Shown here one piece after another: positions 14,360-26,100 of a DNA stretch of 64,000 nucleotides. Made by a program: the position numbers and the translations under genes. How positions within the stretch are numbered: position 1 is the first letter of the stretch; the number at the start of each line of letters is the position of its first letter. The DNA is from Erythrobasidium yunnanense (lineage: Eukaryota > Basidiomycota > Cystobasidiomycetes > Erythrobasidiales > Erythrobasidiaceae), in NCBI GenBank assembly GCA_001600175.1, contig BCJC01000001.1, positions 2,775,652 to 2,839,651 of the forward strand, written 5' to 3'. A model generated the notes under the pieces. The model did no database searches. It was not told the DNA's origin and saw nothing but the letters and a program-made list of their open reading frames with translations.

Positions 14360-14650
14360 ATGAGTGATGAATTGCACCAACTACTTCGCAGCAAGATTAC
14401 AGACATGATCAGCAAACGCGAATACCCAAAGACATGCTGCCCGTCAGAAGTAGCCAGAGCATTGTCGAGGAACGATTTGGACAATATAGGCTGCGCAGAC
14501 TGGCGTGAAGCAATGGATTCTATCAGAATAACTGCATGGCAGATGAGAGGCGAAGGACTGCTCGAAGTGACGCAGAAGGGCGAGCCGGTACAAGCTGCAG
14601 GTCTCGAAGACATCAAAGGCCCGATTCGATTACGAGCAATCAAGACGTGA
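14360..14650 (+). CDS. Small DUF3253 protein
   Basis: About 96 residues from the ATG at 14360 (MSDELHQLLRSKITDM) to ...GPIRLRAIKT. The layout KTCCPSEVARAL ... DWREAMDSIRITAWQM ... GLLEVTQKGEPV ... GPIRLR matches the DUF3253 family, a winged-helix-like small protein common in bacteria and some fungi, with no known function. An upstream in-frame ATG at 14285 would add about 25 residues but would overlap the Prp43 start codon, so the downstream start is preferred. A single exon with no intron, unlike nearly all neighbours, which fits a bacterial origin but does not prove it. Confidence 0.75.
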   Translation: MSDELHQLLRSKITDMISKREYPKTCCPSEVARALSRNDLDNIGCADWREAMDSIRITAWQMRGEGLLEVTQKGEPVQAAGLEDIKGPIRLRAIKT

Positions 14651-15344
14651 TGACTATCATGACATGAAGTCAAGCATTATCTTCCACCGCACACGTCTGG
14701 CCCGCCTGCAACAACAGTTCTTGCCGTATTTTTTGCATATCGTGCATGAGACATTACTCTGGACTTTCGGTCTCCACTCCTTTGCGGCCAGCACAAGACA
14801 ACAGCGTCTTTCCTCCTGGAGCTTGCTGATATCCAGCCCCTTTCGAGCCTCGCATCCTCGACATGGCCCTCCGGACTGCAAGGTCTCCTAGCATGCATTC
14901 TCCAATTCGGTAGCTTCGAGAAGGAGAGAGAGAAATCGAGCATAGCGATATACTGTGCGTGAGCGCAGGCAAGATCCTTTCCATTCATTGCACGTGTGGA
15001 AGAGTCTCGAGAGTCTCGACCTGCCCGACCGAGGATCCCTCTTTCGCCGTCGCGCTGCTTTCCGCGCTACTGCATCGCTTCCTCTATCCATCTGCTTCGT
15101 GTCATTATGGCTCGACGGCCTCGCATACGTGCGATCGCAGAAGCGCAGGAAGTGTAGAGAAAGGAGGTGGATGTGTTGCCCATCGCTCGCTGTCGATGTA
15201 GCGGAATTACTGTACGGAGGACGAAGCTCCAAGGTCGGCTAGAACCTCATCCAAAGCCAGCTTGGCGGGAGATTGATTGCCCTTGCTGAAGGAAAGGCAG
15301 CCAAGGGAAGGATTGACATATGGCATCGGCAAGCGTCTGAGCTC
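14651..15344. other. Spacer with overlapping short frames, no gene supported
   Basis: Nearly 700 bases lying 3' of both neighbours. Several short frames exist. One minus frame (14657-14881) has CxxC-like pairs that first look like a zinc motif, but the spacing fits no family. Another (14888-15232) has no ATG start. A tiny plus frame begins MARRPRIRAIAEAQE and stops after 16 codons. Probably 3' UTRs and possibly a non-coding transcript. Confidence 0.4.
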
Positions 15345-15725
15345 CTAGAACTCCAGCTGCTTCTTCGTAGGAACCGTCACTTTCGGCAGACCGCGTGCGT
15401 TTCGCCAGATGTTATCCTCTTCTCTCCATAGATCTTTCACGCAAGGTGTACAGGCGTTCCCACAGCATTCCTATGCACTCGTACATTAGCTTCCCCATCT
15501 ACATCCAGGATAGAAAGCCGAACGCACATCATAGCCGGGCGCCTTGGGAGGTTCATCCTTCAATGCCGACTTCAGGATCTGGGCTTCGCGCCATGGTCCA
15601 AGACGTTTGGACTTGCAGTGTGCCTTTACGAATTGCGTAATGTCTTCGTCTGTGATGGCAGGTGTCGATACTTGAGTAGCGATAGGGTCGGTGATACTGA
15701 AAGCGATTGCAATAGCGGCAGTCAT
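15345..15725 (-). CDS. Small protein with oxidoreductase-like Cys motif
   Basis: Two exons. The first starts MTAAIAIAFSITDPIATQ (ATG 15723-15725) and ends ...PPKAPGYD; a GT-AG intron of about 57 bases follows, and the second exon starts ECCGNACTPCVKDLWREED and ends TKKQLEF. The CCGNACTPC segment followed by an acidic helix matches the N-terminal oxidoreductase-like domain (Oxidored-like family), found in small mitochondrial or membrane-associated fungal proteins and next to some cytochrome b5 reductases. About 107 residues. The frame stays open far upstream of the chosen ATG, but that part reads like UTR. Function is not established. Confidence 0.75.
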
Positions 15726-16142
15726 CTTGTGTGATGTACAATTGTTGAATGATACAACAAGAGAAGAAGATGCTCTAAGGTTATCAGACAAAACATGGTC
15801 TTGAAAACGGTTTAAACAATCATCCTCCGGGGAGACCCGTCTTTCCGTGAAGACCTTTCCGAGTGAAAATCTCCAAGTACGAAGAAATGTCATCAACACA
15901 CAGTCACCGATCTCAGGACAGTGTGGAGGGACATCCGTAGCGTATATAGAAAAACCCGCCTTCATTTCCCATAGATCAGAAAAAGGATACAACGGTGGGT
16001 AGGGAAGCTGCATAACCGCGAAGATAAAGTCGCAAGATGCTCGTATAGGAGGTGATAGCGGTTGATGTAGCTTGTGCGGCATGATCCAAGGCACACTCTA
16101 TCCATTTTCCTAAGCGAACCTTCCTGCATCTCGATCTCACGC
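15726..16142. other. Spacer between small Cys-motif gene and eL18 gene
   Basis: About 420 bases. The minus frame of the downstream gene continues open through much of it without a convincing start. It should contain that gene's promoter and 5' leader and the eL18 3' UTR. No RNA gene or clear motif seen. Confidence 0.45.
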
Positions 16143-16971
16143 TTAGTTGGCCTTGAAACCTGTGTAACGAAGCGATACACGTCAGTAGCTGCGACTCTAT
16201 TGGTAATGCGGTGGACGCACCTCTGCTCTTTCTGCGACCACGAGCCTTCTCGAACTTGCGTCCCTTTGAAATAACGTATGGCTTCTTGTTCTGCGAATGA
16301 AAACAAGAACGGTCAACAAGCTGTTCCTACTCTTCCAAGCGATTGCACGCACGGTGTGGGGTCCAGCGCCGAAGTGCTTGTAGACCTCTCTTGCGTGCTT
16401 TGGTCCTCTGAGGAGGATGGTGTTGCTTCCTTTTGGTGCTCTGAGAGCGAGTTTATCCAGCGTCAAGCATTCTCCACCGGCAGCCTCGATTCTTTGCTTT
16501 GCAGTCTTTGTGAATCTGAGCGCAGCGACCGACAATTTCTGCTCGAGGTTGATCAATCGTGCATCGTCGGTGATGGTTCCTACGACAACGACGGTCTGCT
16601 TGGTTGGATCGGCTTTGCGGTGTGTCACCTCTCGAGAGATGCGCGATACGGATACGGGTGGTCTGTTGGATCGGCTTTGAAATAGTCGCTTGAGGATGAC
16701 CTTGTTGAAGTTGCTGTCGGTTCGTCGAGCGAGGAAGCGGTAGAGCTGTATGCATTGTCATTAGCATCGTATTCTCCTATATTCTGCGCCCTCTTGCTGC
16801 TTCAAAATCACCTTGACGAGGAGGAGAAGGTAGGGATCCTGGGACTTAGGTGAAGTCCTGTTGCCCTTCTTGGGATGCGGGTTTTTATCGCCGTGATCGT
16901 ATCCCCTACGAGTAGATGCATTCATGGTCAGATGTTATCCTTGTCGTCGTCGTGCTCGTATCCCCTTACAT
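16143..16971 (-). CDS. RPL18: Ribosomal protein eL18, large subunit
   Basis: A clear eL18: [14 protein letters not shown]-like core (here [18 protein letters not shown]), [73 protein letters not shown] and the basic end GRRKSRGFKAN. At least four introns. The start is unusual. Family members begin MGIDH..., and only a join of AT (16970-16971) across a 64-base intron (GTAAGG...CGTAG, 16906-16969) to GGGATACGATCAC gives the matching [16 protein letters not shown]. The start codon is therefore split AT|G. An in-frame ATG inside that intron ([12 protein letters not shown]) is the fallback start if the intron is retained. Cytosolic 60S subunit. Confidence 0.93.
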
Positions 16972-17972
16972 CTTGTCGGCTGGAGGTCGTTCGAAAGAGC
17001 AGAGAAAGAGAGGCAGGCGAAGTATAAGCTGATTGTATGTATACTGTAGTCGTGTCGTAGGCGTATACTCACACTTTCTTGATGGTCTTGCAGTCTAGCT
17101 AGCTGGTCCTCCTTCAAAGCTGGCCAAGCTCGGCCACAATTTCCTCGAAATCTTCCAACTTGCATGAAAATTCTGGGAAAAAATAGGAGTCGGCAAAGGA
17201 CAGGAGCAAGAACGCTAACAAAATGCACAATATTACAAGAGCATTGTAGCAATGCTTGCTGATACTTGTGTCCAGCTCACGTCGCGGCTGCTGCTCAGCA
17301 AAAGAGGGAAGATGTTGGGAGCTTCGTACGATCAGACATGCGCTTCAAAGCGAGCGTATCAGGACTACGGAAGGGCACGTTAGATCAGTATATTTTTATG
17401 GTTGTTATACGCTCCTTCCACTTGGACCCGGCGCTGTTCTTGTCCAAAAAGAAACATGATCTCCTACCTCACTTCACTCATTGAAGCCAGCAGATCGGCA
17501 AACACATCTTCCATCCATCAAATACAAGCTCACAAGCATGTAGCTCGTCGCTGTTAGCGCCAAAAAATCAGCATACCTCCTCAGTCTGACCAAAAAGATT
17601 GCTTTCGCAGGGCTCTTTCCCGGGCTGAGTTCCATATCGTTAGAGGCTGGAATTCATCACAAATGTAATGACGGCTCACTTCGAACCGGGGACCTCACGC
17701 AGATACGCGTTCATCCGAAGCGTGAATGCAAACCACTACCTATGTAGTCAAAGGTAAGGGTCAGACGCATGTCAACTTCGGAGAGAAAAAGCATCGACTA
17801 ACACCAAAAGAGCTAGACGAGCGTTCCCAGCCTGTTCCGACAGAAACATATATATACACTAAAGCCAAATTTCTCCCAAAAATCATAACAATAGAGGGCT
17901 TCCAGGCAGACATCGTTACAGCAAGATCTTGCATCACTGTCTAGTCGACAACGTGACACCTTTAAAATCGCC
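16972..17972. other. Spacer between eL18 start and TPP II copy A end
   Basis: About 1 kb. The part next to 16972 is the eL18 promoter and leader; a possible further leader intron (donor near 17070, AAAGT|GTGAGT) is visible on the minus strand. A degraded tRNA-Pro-like sequence lies at 17671-17749. Short plus-strand frames at 17256-17484 and 17726-17944 have no family likeness. Confidence 0.45.
17671..17749 (-). pseudogene. tRNA-Pro(CGG)-like remnant with intron
   Basis: On the minus strand an A-box-like D arm (TAGGTAGTGGTTTGCATT) is followed by an anticodon stem CACGC/GCGTG. The enlarged loop would hold T-T-CGG-A and a roughly 12-base intron in the standard place one base 3' of the anticodon. 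Then come the five-base variable region AGGTC and the T-arm start CCCGGTTCGAA. The 3' half of the T stem is missing: GTGAGCC, which resembles a 3' acceptor strand, follows at once, and no matching 5' acceptor strand is present. It looks like a decayed tRNA gene copy, not a working tRNA. Confidence 0.35.
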
Positions 17973-20900
17973 TTACCATAGCTGAGGCATCGGCGGTTCC
18001 CTGATCAAGCGCCAGCGCTCTTCGTACTCTACAAGCAGATCCCAAGCCAGATTCCGCAGGCACTGCCTGTATAGATCTGTCGCTTCCTTGTACTTCTCTT
18101 GGCTGATTCCTTTCTTGATGAGCTTCGATAAAGCTTTGACGGTAAGGCCAAGGTGCTGTTGGATAGTCAGCATATGCCCGAATGCCGAGGGCGGAGAGAT
18201 AAGTTCACCTGGCGCTGGGTATCGCGCTTAGCAGTAACGAGTATCAGTTCTTCGTCTTTGTCAGGCGTATCGACAAATTGGCGGTATTTCGCAAACAGAG
18301 CATCTTGCTCATCTCCGCCTTCATCGTTGTGCAGGCTTGCCTTCAGTTTCCGAGCATAGGCAAGTGTCCAAGCAGACTTCTTGGTGTCCATCTCCTTCTT
18401 CATTCGTTTGTAACCTTCGTTCTGCTCATGGACGTAGAAATTCTTGCCGAAGTATTCGGCCAACTTGGTCTCGTCGATTTGTGCGAGGATAGCGTCTGCT
18501 GCAGTATTGATGTCCTTTGTAGGAGCTTCGTCCGGCAGGGCTTTCAGACGAGCGATCAACAGGGGGATGTGGTTCCCATGGTCTATCAGCAACTGATCAA
18601 GGAACTTCGTCTTTTCGCTAGCGTCCTTGATGTTGCTGACGAGAGTGAGTTGCAGGTCAACCAGGATTGGGGCGTCCGCGTCCTGCTGCTCATCGATCGC
18701 TTCCTTGGCCTGAGCTGGTACGACATAAGATAGAGGTACCGCAGCCAGAGAGGAAGCCGATCCTAATCTTAGCGTGCCGGACAAGGTATCGCCTGCTGCT
18801 GCCACGGTGTATAGCGCCGCTACATCGCCTTGCAGCTCGGTATCAATGATCAATGGTAGGCGCTACCAGATGCTCAGCCGCTGTGCAGGCGATGCGAAGT
18901 CCACAGTACTCACTTCGCCTTGTAGTAGCTGGACGCCGGCCGGATAGTCGGTCTTCAGCAGGAGGGCATCGATGTGGTCTGTAGGTTCAGTAGTCTTAGC
19001 CTGGCTCGCGATCAGAAATAATCTCGCTGACCTCGTTGCAGCGACAAACTGAGACCCGCAGCTTTCTTCGGAAGCGTGCGGCTCAAGGTCATAGCCGTTC
19101 CGCGAACGCGGTTGAGCACTTTGATGTCCGCATTCTGCAGCTGCAGTTGGATTGTATATTGCCCTGAATTGACTGCGACACCCTTAAGGAACAGTCTGCC
19201 GAACTTGACAGTCCGACCGCGCGAATCTTGAATCCGACTGAGCACTGAAAAGGCCGAATCGTATAGGTTGTCCATAATCGGCCAGCTTGTGCTTATGTTG
19301 CACTTCTCGCTGATCTTGATATTGTAGGTGTTCACTAGCTGAAGAAGGCGCTTGCCGTCTGGCATCACATCTCTGTCGCCGAGCGGTGTCAGGGTGCTGT
19401 CAGAAGGCCGGATAATGGAAGAGACCCGATCTGATACAGCAGGAGAGAATGTTAAAAACTTGCCTCCCTAATGCATAGTTGCACTCACCAAAAGCTATGC
19501 TGGGAGAGAACATCTCCGGCCTGATCGGGCTTGAAACCTGCAAACGTGCAAGCTCGCCTCCTCCAACGATAGTTAGGCTATTTCCGGTATCAAGGGTGAT
19601 GCCATGGAAGTGTATCTCCATGCTGATGTCCGCAGTCGGTAGCGAGTTCCAGAATTGAGCCTGCTCACACAGCATAAGTATACGATATTACGCAAGCGTG
19701 GATGGACGCCGTACCGCTACGATTTCCAAAGTCACTCCACCGACTACCTTGATTTCCTTCGAGATAGTTTCGCCAGCTAGACAGTTCAGGACAAAGCGCT
19801 TTTCAGTTTTCGATAGCCGGACCTGAGGCTGCAGCTGAACAGTATGGAGCCAGAGGTTTAGCGGAGCTGTGTGCTTTCGTGTCGTCAGGCGAAGTTCTGC
19901 CCAGGTAGCTCCTGCTGGTACAGCCAGATACCACCGCTGCGTATGTCCCGCAGAGCTATGCCAGGTTTCGAATGTGTGGGATGGTATATCGACAGGTTCC
20001 GGCTTGCATACTGTTGCCGGTACAGTGAACAGCAGGCAACCGGGATCAGCAAGACTGTAGGCTCTTATCTCAGCATAATGAAGGCCAGGAGCAAGACCAG
20101 TAGGATCGATGCGTATATCAAAGCTGCGAGCTAGAAACTGCGGAATGAGCCACTGATACATATTCGAGGCAGCTTTATACGACTCACCAGCAGATGCCAA
20201 AGCTAGAAAGGGAGGAGCGCGCACCCATCCTTCTGTGCTTACTAGCTTAAGCTTCAGGTCCAAGTCGTACAGCTTCTGAACATCGGTAAAGCTTGGAAAA
20301 GAAGGCTTGACGTAGCATGTAGCATCATACACTCGACTTGTCTCCTCCGGTTCTCGAAGATAGACGCCACGCATACCTTCCCTCTCACCCAACGGCCTCG
20401 TAGAGTCTGGACCTGGCTGACCAAGGCGCACAATGCTGATATCGGAGTCTGCATCGAGAACTTCTTCATTCTGACCCTCCAGTAGATAGTTGTACAGCGC
20501 TTCCACCTGTATTAGCCCAACACCGAGAATGTCGCCGACATCCGTAGCTGTTGCTTGTAGACCCTTTCTAACGCGAGCTGGAGAATATGCAATGCCTTGC
20601 GCTTTCAGAGCTGACAGTACCAGAGCTATGGCCCCGCAGACATGAGGTGCTGCCATGCTGTCCAATGCTTTAGCTTGTGATCTAGGGCAAGCAACGTCAT
20701 GTGACTAACGATGTCCCGTCCATATGCTGGTTCTGTTGCAAAGAGTACGTCGGCACGGCTGTAAAAGCACCTCCAGGAGCATAGATGAACTCGTTGGCAC
20801 CGTTAAAGAGAGGACCGCGGGATGACCATGTATAGGGACCAGCAGGTACAGATTCAAGCAGTGAATACTGCGCGTCTTGCGTGTCCAATGATGCGTATGC

Positions 20901-22636
20901 TCCGACCGATATAATTCCAGACGTTGTCGCGGGCGCACCAACAGTCGACAGAGCTGGCCCTACATTCATTATCCGATATTAGGCTTGAATCTGCAAGTTT
21001 AAGACTGTCACTTACCTGCATTCCCTGCAGACGATACGAAAAGCACGTTCCGCTTCTTTACTACCTCGTCGCGTAACATCTCGATAAATTGTCCACGGTC
21101 TTCGCTTTCCCAGGCTGCATCCTCGTTGTAGGACAAGTTGCAGATACTGCGTTCTTACTTAGCTAAGCACGTGTTGGTAGCGAGATCAAACTGGCTGCGT
21201 ACTCGCATTCCGTATCACTGCATACTGCGTAAGCACGGCATTATTGATTTCGAAATGTTCGCACGCACATAATCGCTTTGGTAGCTCGCATCAGGGCTTG
21301 GGTGGTCTCGGATGACCCCAGGCGAGTATCACCGATCTTAAAAGATACAATCTCCACGCCCGGAGCAACACCGTTCAGATCTGGCTGGCTCTCGACACGC
21401 CCGCCAACAATGCCCGCAACATGGGTGCCGTGCGTACCGGAAACAACAACAACGCTGAGAACGAATCGAGTCAGAAGTCGTCGATGGCCAGGCCGCAGGG
21501 CAACATACCTCAGGGTGTTCCCATCGTCGACTATATTGACTGAGTAGCTTAGAGAGTCTTGCCTGCCAAATCGTTCATAGTGCTTCTCCTTTCGGAAGTC
21601 AGTCATAGGTCTATGGCCTCTCAGATCCAGGATTGGCTGCTTCTTCGCAGCGTCTACTGCGACACTCTGTTCAGTGTTTCCTTCAGCACCGCCGAGCACG
21701 GCTCGCCAGTCTTTCCCTGGATAGCAATAAGTCGGCGGGATGAGCTGGGCATATTCTCGTAGCTGCTCACCATCGTGGAAAACGACAACGTCCAGCAGCG
21801 GGCCAGGATCATCCCATTCGAGCTCCAAAAGATAGTCTATTTTAGCCTGCAAGTCGAGCCTCATGGCTTGCGAGGAGCCTGTATTATCATCCTTCGGCCT
21901 TGAGGGTGCGTCTGTCTCGCTAGACGGTGGGGGTTGGCTACTGTTATCGGCTTTTTCGGTTGCCTGAGCGGTGCACATAGCTCTCTCTCTGAACAGCTTG
22001 TCGTAGTCTTCCAACTTTTGCTGCGCAGCATTGATCAAAATTGCAAGCTGCACCTCCCAATCCACCTTACGTTCCCTGGTCCTACGCTTGACCAGGTCGG
22101 CGGGCCAGAGGTCATAAGCTTGTTTGAAGCCGACTTTCCATACGTTGGTAGGGTTGCTCCACTCTGAAGAGACGAGAATAGTTCGACCAGAGATGCCCTC
22201 GAGTAGGATGGCATCGGCGCCGTATAATGCTTCTCCCTTGCTGCTCTCGTTGGTTTGCACAACCTTCAGCGGGATATCTCCAGACCCTGCGAAGCCGTGT
22301 CAGCTCCTGTCGATGTATAGCGAAAGGAGGGGGAGACGCACCGGTGCAATCGATGATGTCAACAATCTTGCCCTTGCCATTCATTCCAGCCGCTGCAGGG
22401 TCTACACCCATGTCTAGAACAGCAACGCGAACACCGCGCCCATCGTATTCTGGATATTTAGCGAGAAAAGATGCCGCCTGCGTTTCAGCTTTCGGAACAA
22501 GACCATGCACGGGGAATGGGCTGTCGGCGATGAAAGCTCTATCAGGGAAGCTGGTACTCATACTCGAAGTGTCCATGCGAGAGCAGGCAGCTCGAAGCAG
22601 AAGAAAAAGCAGGAGCAGCAGCCGGCGAGAAAGCAT
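17973..22636 (-). CDS. TPP2: Tripeptidyl-peptidase II, tandem copy A, with signal-peptide-like N-terminus
   Basis: A giant subtilisin-type exopeptidase of about 1,300 residues that removes tripeptides from free N-termini. Family marks: [18 protein letters not shown], the Asp motif [10 protein letters not shown] (Asp kept, though DMG replaces the usual DTG), the His motif [11 protein letters not shown], the oxyanion region [16 protein letters not shown], and the Ser motif [14 protein letters not shown] read across an intron. The TPP II-specific central and C-terminal regions follow, ending REPPMPQLW. About a dozen introns share positions with copy B. The first ATG of the open frame (22634-22636) gives [20 protein letters not shown], a typical n/h/c signal-peptide layout; later in-frame ATGs ([10 protein letters not shown]) would give the usual cytosolic form. 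All catalytic residues are present. Confidence 0.88.
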
Positions 22637-23122
22637 CCAGCTGAACAAGGGTGAGCGAAAGGGAGCGGCTTCTTGGAGAACATGCTATTCTTAAGTGCAG
22701 TGTCCACATTGCGCACTACTGGATGGCAGCCGACTCGGTCTAATCGAGTGTCAGTGCATCCTGCTTGACCGCTAGGGCATCCTGGCTTTGAGGCCAGCTT
22801 TGGCTTGAAGATTGACGGCTCGCTTCGCTTCATGCTCGTTAGCCACGTTCCTTCGCAAGACTATGCAAATCTATAGGTATAGCGTTGATTCGATTAATGG
22901 CAGTTGAGAGGAGAGACACCCGGGCAGCCGGCAAGGCAAAGAGCAATGCAAGACTATGAAAGAAACCACGTCGCTTCTCCAGTGCTGGGTCTTGCTACTC
23001 TACAGAGTATGCTAAGTTGACTGCGGAGAGACGGATCTAGGCCTTTTATCTCTCAGAGTATTCCCTCCTGACCGATGCAGATGCAGTACAGATTATGTTT
23101 GTGAAACGTGAATCCTACTTAA
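22637..23122. other. Spacer between the two TPP II genes
   Basis: About 490 bases holding the promoter and leader of copy A and the 3' UTR of copy B. A minus frame runs through part of it (22558-22833), but it starts inside the copy A leader and shows no family. No repeat shared with the flank beyond copy B was noticed. Confidence 0.45.
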
Positions 23123-26100
23123 TTACCATCCGAAGGCAATGGGCGGCTCTTTAGCCAGCTGCCATCGCTGATCATACTCTATCAAAGCCGACCAACTGAG
23201 TTTCTGCAGGCACTGCTTGTGTAGATCTGTCGCTTCCTTGTATTTGTCTTTACTGACACCCTCCTTGATGAGCTTAGATAGCGTTTTGATGGCAGAGCCG
23301 TAGTGCTGCAGAGGGAAGAGCTAAGCAGCCTTCGAATGCCACAGGTAAGTGCAACTCACTTGATGCTGAATATCACGCTTAGCAGTAATTAGTATGAGCT
23401 CTTCATCTTTGTCCGGTGTGTCGATGAACTGGCGGTATTTCGCAAAGAGGGCATCCTGCTGAGCCCTGCCTTCGTTATCCTTGAGGCTCGCCTTCAGTTT
23501 CCGAGCATGTGCGAGCGTCCAGGCAGACTTCTTGGTATCCATATCCTTCTTCAGCCGCTTGTCTTCTTTCTTCTGCTCGTGGGCCGCCAGTGCCTTCTTG
23601 CCATAGTATTCGGCCAACTTGGCCTCGTCGATTTGCGCTATAATGGCATCTGCTGCAGTAGTGACATCTTTCGTAGATGCTTCATCTTTCAGTGCTTCCA
23701 GGCGAGCGACAAGGAGGGGGATATGCTTATCATTGCCCTTGAGCAAATTATCGAGGAACTTCGTCTTTTCGTTATCGTCCTTGATCTTGTCTACGAGGCT
23801 GAGTTGTAGGTCGACCAGAAGGGGTGCATCCTCATCCTTCTCCTCGTCTTTATTTTCTTTCGCTTGGGCCGGCAGTACGTACGATAGGGCTATTTCAGCT
23901 TTTGACGAAGCAGCGCCCAGTCTCAGCTTTCCGAAGAGGGTATCTCCTGCTTTTGCAACCTTGTAAAGCGCATCTGCGTCGCCAGATAAGCTAGTATTAA
24001 GGACGAGTGCACGTCTCTGCGAAAACTGTGACATCAGTCCGCTAGCAAAGCAGTGAGCGAGTGGACGGAACATACGTCGCCCAGAGGCAATTTAGCGCCC
24101 TTGAAAGCATCACCACCTGCTCCTGTGAGAGCATCGATGTGGTCTGAAGATAAGGAAATCAGCATGTATGCGAAGCGCTTAACCGAATGATGCACTGACC
24201 TCTATGAACTGTTAAGCTGAGCTTGGCAGCTTTCTCCGGCAGTTTCGAGCTCAAGGTCATGGGCATGCTCTTCAGGCCATCCAGAACCTTGTACTCGCTG
24301 TTCTGCATCTGCAGACTAGCAGTATACTCGCCCTTCTCCAGCTCCACCTCGTTTCCGTACAGTGAGCCGAACTTGACAACCCTGCCTCGAGGATCCTTGA
24401 CGGTGGTCAATACAGAGAATGCAGAGTCGTATAGATTGTCCATGATCGACCAGCTTGGAGTGATATTGAGCTTCTCGCTCAGCTTTATAGGGTATGTGTT
24501 GACCAGCTGGAAGAGGCGTTTCCCGTCTGGCATTACGTCTCTCTCGCCCAGCGGTGTTACTGCGCTGTCGGTAGGGCGGATAATTGATGCGACTCGGTCT
24601 GCGAATCAAGAATAGATCAGCATAATGGCATTGATCTTTCGAAATAGAAACGTACCAAAGGATACGCTGGGTGAGAACTCCTCAAGCCGGATGCCGCTGG
24701 AGACTTGTAAGCGAGGAAGGGCGGCTCCTCCAATGACGGTCAGGCTACTGCCTGTATCTAGCGTGATGCCATGGAAATGGATCTCCATCCTGATGTCTGA
24801 GGCTGGCAAGGAGTTCCAAAATTGGGCCTGATGACAGCTAGCGTAAGTATAAGCTATAAATGAGAGTCAGAGTGCAGCCTACCGCGACAATCTCCATAGT
24901 CACTCCACCAACTACCTTGATAGGCTTGGAAACAGTCTCGCCTGCAGTACAACTGAGGATGAACTGGTTTTCGGTCTTCGACAACCTGACTTCAGGCTGC
25001 AGTTGCACGCAATGTACCCAGACATTGATTGGAGAAGCATGACCTTTCGTCGTCAAGCGTAGCTCTGCCCATGTGGCTGCAGATGGGACAGCCAAATAGC
25101 GGCGTTCAATGTGCCCAGCTGAACTCTTCCAGTCCTTGAAGTTATGCGAGGGTGCCGCTATTGTTTCAGGCTTGCATACAGTTATGGGGATAGAAAAGAT
25201 CTCTCGACCGGGATCGGCGAGATTGTAAGCTCCAATTTCCGCATAGTGAAGTCCAGGCGCCAAGCTGGTCGGGTCCACGCGTATTCCGAAGTTCCGGCCT
25301 GGGAAGTATCGTATCCATCAGCGTTGTCTTCTTATCCAGAGTCGAAAGCACATAGCCAACTCACCGGAAGATGCTAGGGATAAATAGGCCGGAGTGCGCA
25401 CCCAAGAATCGGTGCTGGCCAGTCCAAGCTTGAGGTCCAGGCCATACATCTTCTCAGTATCGGCAAAGCTGGAGAAGGATGGCTTGACCCAGCACATGGC
25501 ATCGAAGATGCGACTCGTTTCCTCTGGCTCGCGAAGATAGACACCTCTCGCGCCTTCTCTCTGACCTAGCGGCTTGGTGAAATCAGGTGCTGGTCGACCT
25601 TGACGCTGAATGCTTATATCGAAGTCTGCATCCAGGACGGCTTGATCCTTGCTGTCCACTAGATATTTATGTAGAGCTTCTACTTGAATCAGCCCGACGT
25701 TCGGACTGCCATTTACGTCCTTTGCGGTTGCTGTAATACCCTTGATCACACGACTTGGAGTATATGCGATGCCTTCGGCCTTCAAGGCAGACAGGACCAT
25801 TGATATGGCACCACAAGCATTTGGCGAAGCCATTCTGAAAGGTGCAAAAGCTCAGCTTCTCGACTGAAGGCTTTTAGCAGAAAGACTCACGATGTCCCGT
25901 TCATAAGCTGGCTTCTTTGCAGAGCATACTGCGGAACGCCCGTGATAGCACCACCGGGCGCATAGACAGTGAACAAGGCACTGTCATACGTCGGACCACG
26001 GGATGACCATGTGAAGGGACCGGCAGGCACATTCTCCAGCATGGCGTAATCTGCATTCTGCATGCTGGGAGTCTCGTACGCTCCTACGGATATGATGCCA

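Noticed and set aside
14657-14881. Possible zinc-binding small protein on the minus strand
   Set aside because: The cysteine pairs have no known spacing, and there is no supporting intron structure or upstream promoter space.
16899-16925. ATG at 16923-16925 as the eL18 start
   Set aside because: It gives [12 protein letters not shown], whereas the split AT|G start gives the family-typical MGYDHG; kept only as a fallback.
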